Below, piece after piece: positions 20,678-20,887 of a stretch of DNA of 20,887 nt (its first letter is position 1; each line of letters starts with the position of its first letter). The stretch covers positions 1 to 20,887 of the forward strand of contig CALHZJ010000036.1 of assembly GCA_938041005.1 (NCBI GenBank). Reading direction: 5' to 3'. This stretch comes from an uncultured Candidatus Saccharibacteria bacterium. Lineage in GTDB: Bacteria > Patescibacteriota > Saccharimonadia > Saccharimonadales > Saccharimonadaceae. Under the pieces are notes generated by a model. The model was not told the DNA's origin. It saw nothing but the letters and a program-made list of their open reading frames with translations, and searched no databases. A program made the position numbers and the translations under genes.

Positions 20678-20685
20678 AACCTCAG

Positions 20686-20887
20686 ATGGAGTGGTTGATT
20701 TCCCGTAAGCAGCTTCTTAACAAGTGGCTGCAGTGGTTTATATTGCTGATAGCAGGGATGCTGGTGGGCATTTTTCTTAATACCTTAACGCACTCGACTT
20801 CTGTTTACGCCGTAGACGCAGAATGGAGCGGTCATAATTTAACCTATAATAAAGAAAAATATACAAAGGTAAGTGATGATAAAAAGA
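20686..20887 (+). CDS. Exported protein, N-terminal fragment cut by window edge
   Basis: The first 67 codons of a rightward gene run off the window with no stop. The protein begins MEWLISRKQLLNKWLQWF, then has a hydrophobic segment (about 17-34) and a probable signal-peptidase site near SVYA-VDA (about 43-44). The mature part starts AEWSGHNLTYNKEKY. A separate strong promoter lies just before it, 114 bases after the VirB6-like gene. It is likely a further component of the same surface or secretion locus, but no family can be assigned from this fragment. Confidence 0.72.
   Translation, partial: MEWLISRKQLLNKWLQWFILLIAGMLVGIFLNTLTHSTSVYAVDAEWSGHNLTYNKEKYTKVSDDKK

Overview
The window looks like part of a small, streamlined genome from the Patescibacteria/CPR, most probably a Saccharibacteria (TM7) relative. 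This is inferred from gene content and style: A+T-rich DNA, very tight spacing, Mur ligases without their N-terminal domain, many first-in-transcript genes whose ATG sits 6-8 nt after a -10 box, and a cluster of tiny VirB2/TrbC-like pilins next to a VirB6/TrbL-like membrane protein. TGA is used as a stop (for example in comFC and the pilin gene ending at 13705), so the UGA-to-Gly code of Gracilibacteria/Absconditabacteria does not apply.

Region 1 (1-1057): a perfect CIRCE (HrcA) operator inside a leftward promoter for a heat-shock gene outside the window. It is followed by a nested inverted repeat and a leftward gene with a PD-(D/E)xK nuclease-like motif set.

Region 2 (1116-8453): envelope and translation genes. 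These are murF (+), murE (-, tail-to-tail overlap), tsaD (+), a FemAB/FemX-type peptidoglycan bridge transferase (+) and valS (+) behind a structured leader. MurE and MurF build the stem peptide. The FemX-type enzyme adds bridge residues using aminoacyl-tRNA. TsaD and ValS act on tRNA.

Region 3 (8455-13605): a small orphan protein, a VanZ-RDD fusion, two leftward tRNA-Ser genes, an isolated pilin, a two-helix membrane protein, then a mixed transcription unit (tRNA-Arg, small membrane protein, tRNA-Ser, rlmH). This is followed by comFC (-) and a small heat-shock protein (+) with divergent overlapping promoters.

Region 4 (13657-20887): six tandem leftward pilin-like genes (five in one tight operon, one with its own promoter). 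Then, rightward, come tRNA-Asp, a Thr/Pro-rich putative lipoprotein, a 952-residue VirB6/TrbL-like protein with a 12-cysteine outer domain, and the start of another exported protein cut by the window edge. This block is best read as part of a type IV secretion/pilus-like surface machine. Its function in this organism is inferred, not shown.

No intergenic stretch exceeds about 160 bases, and no IS element, CRISPR array or rRNA gene was seen.
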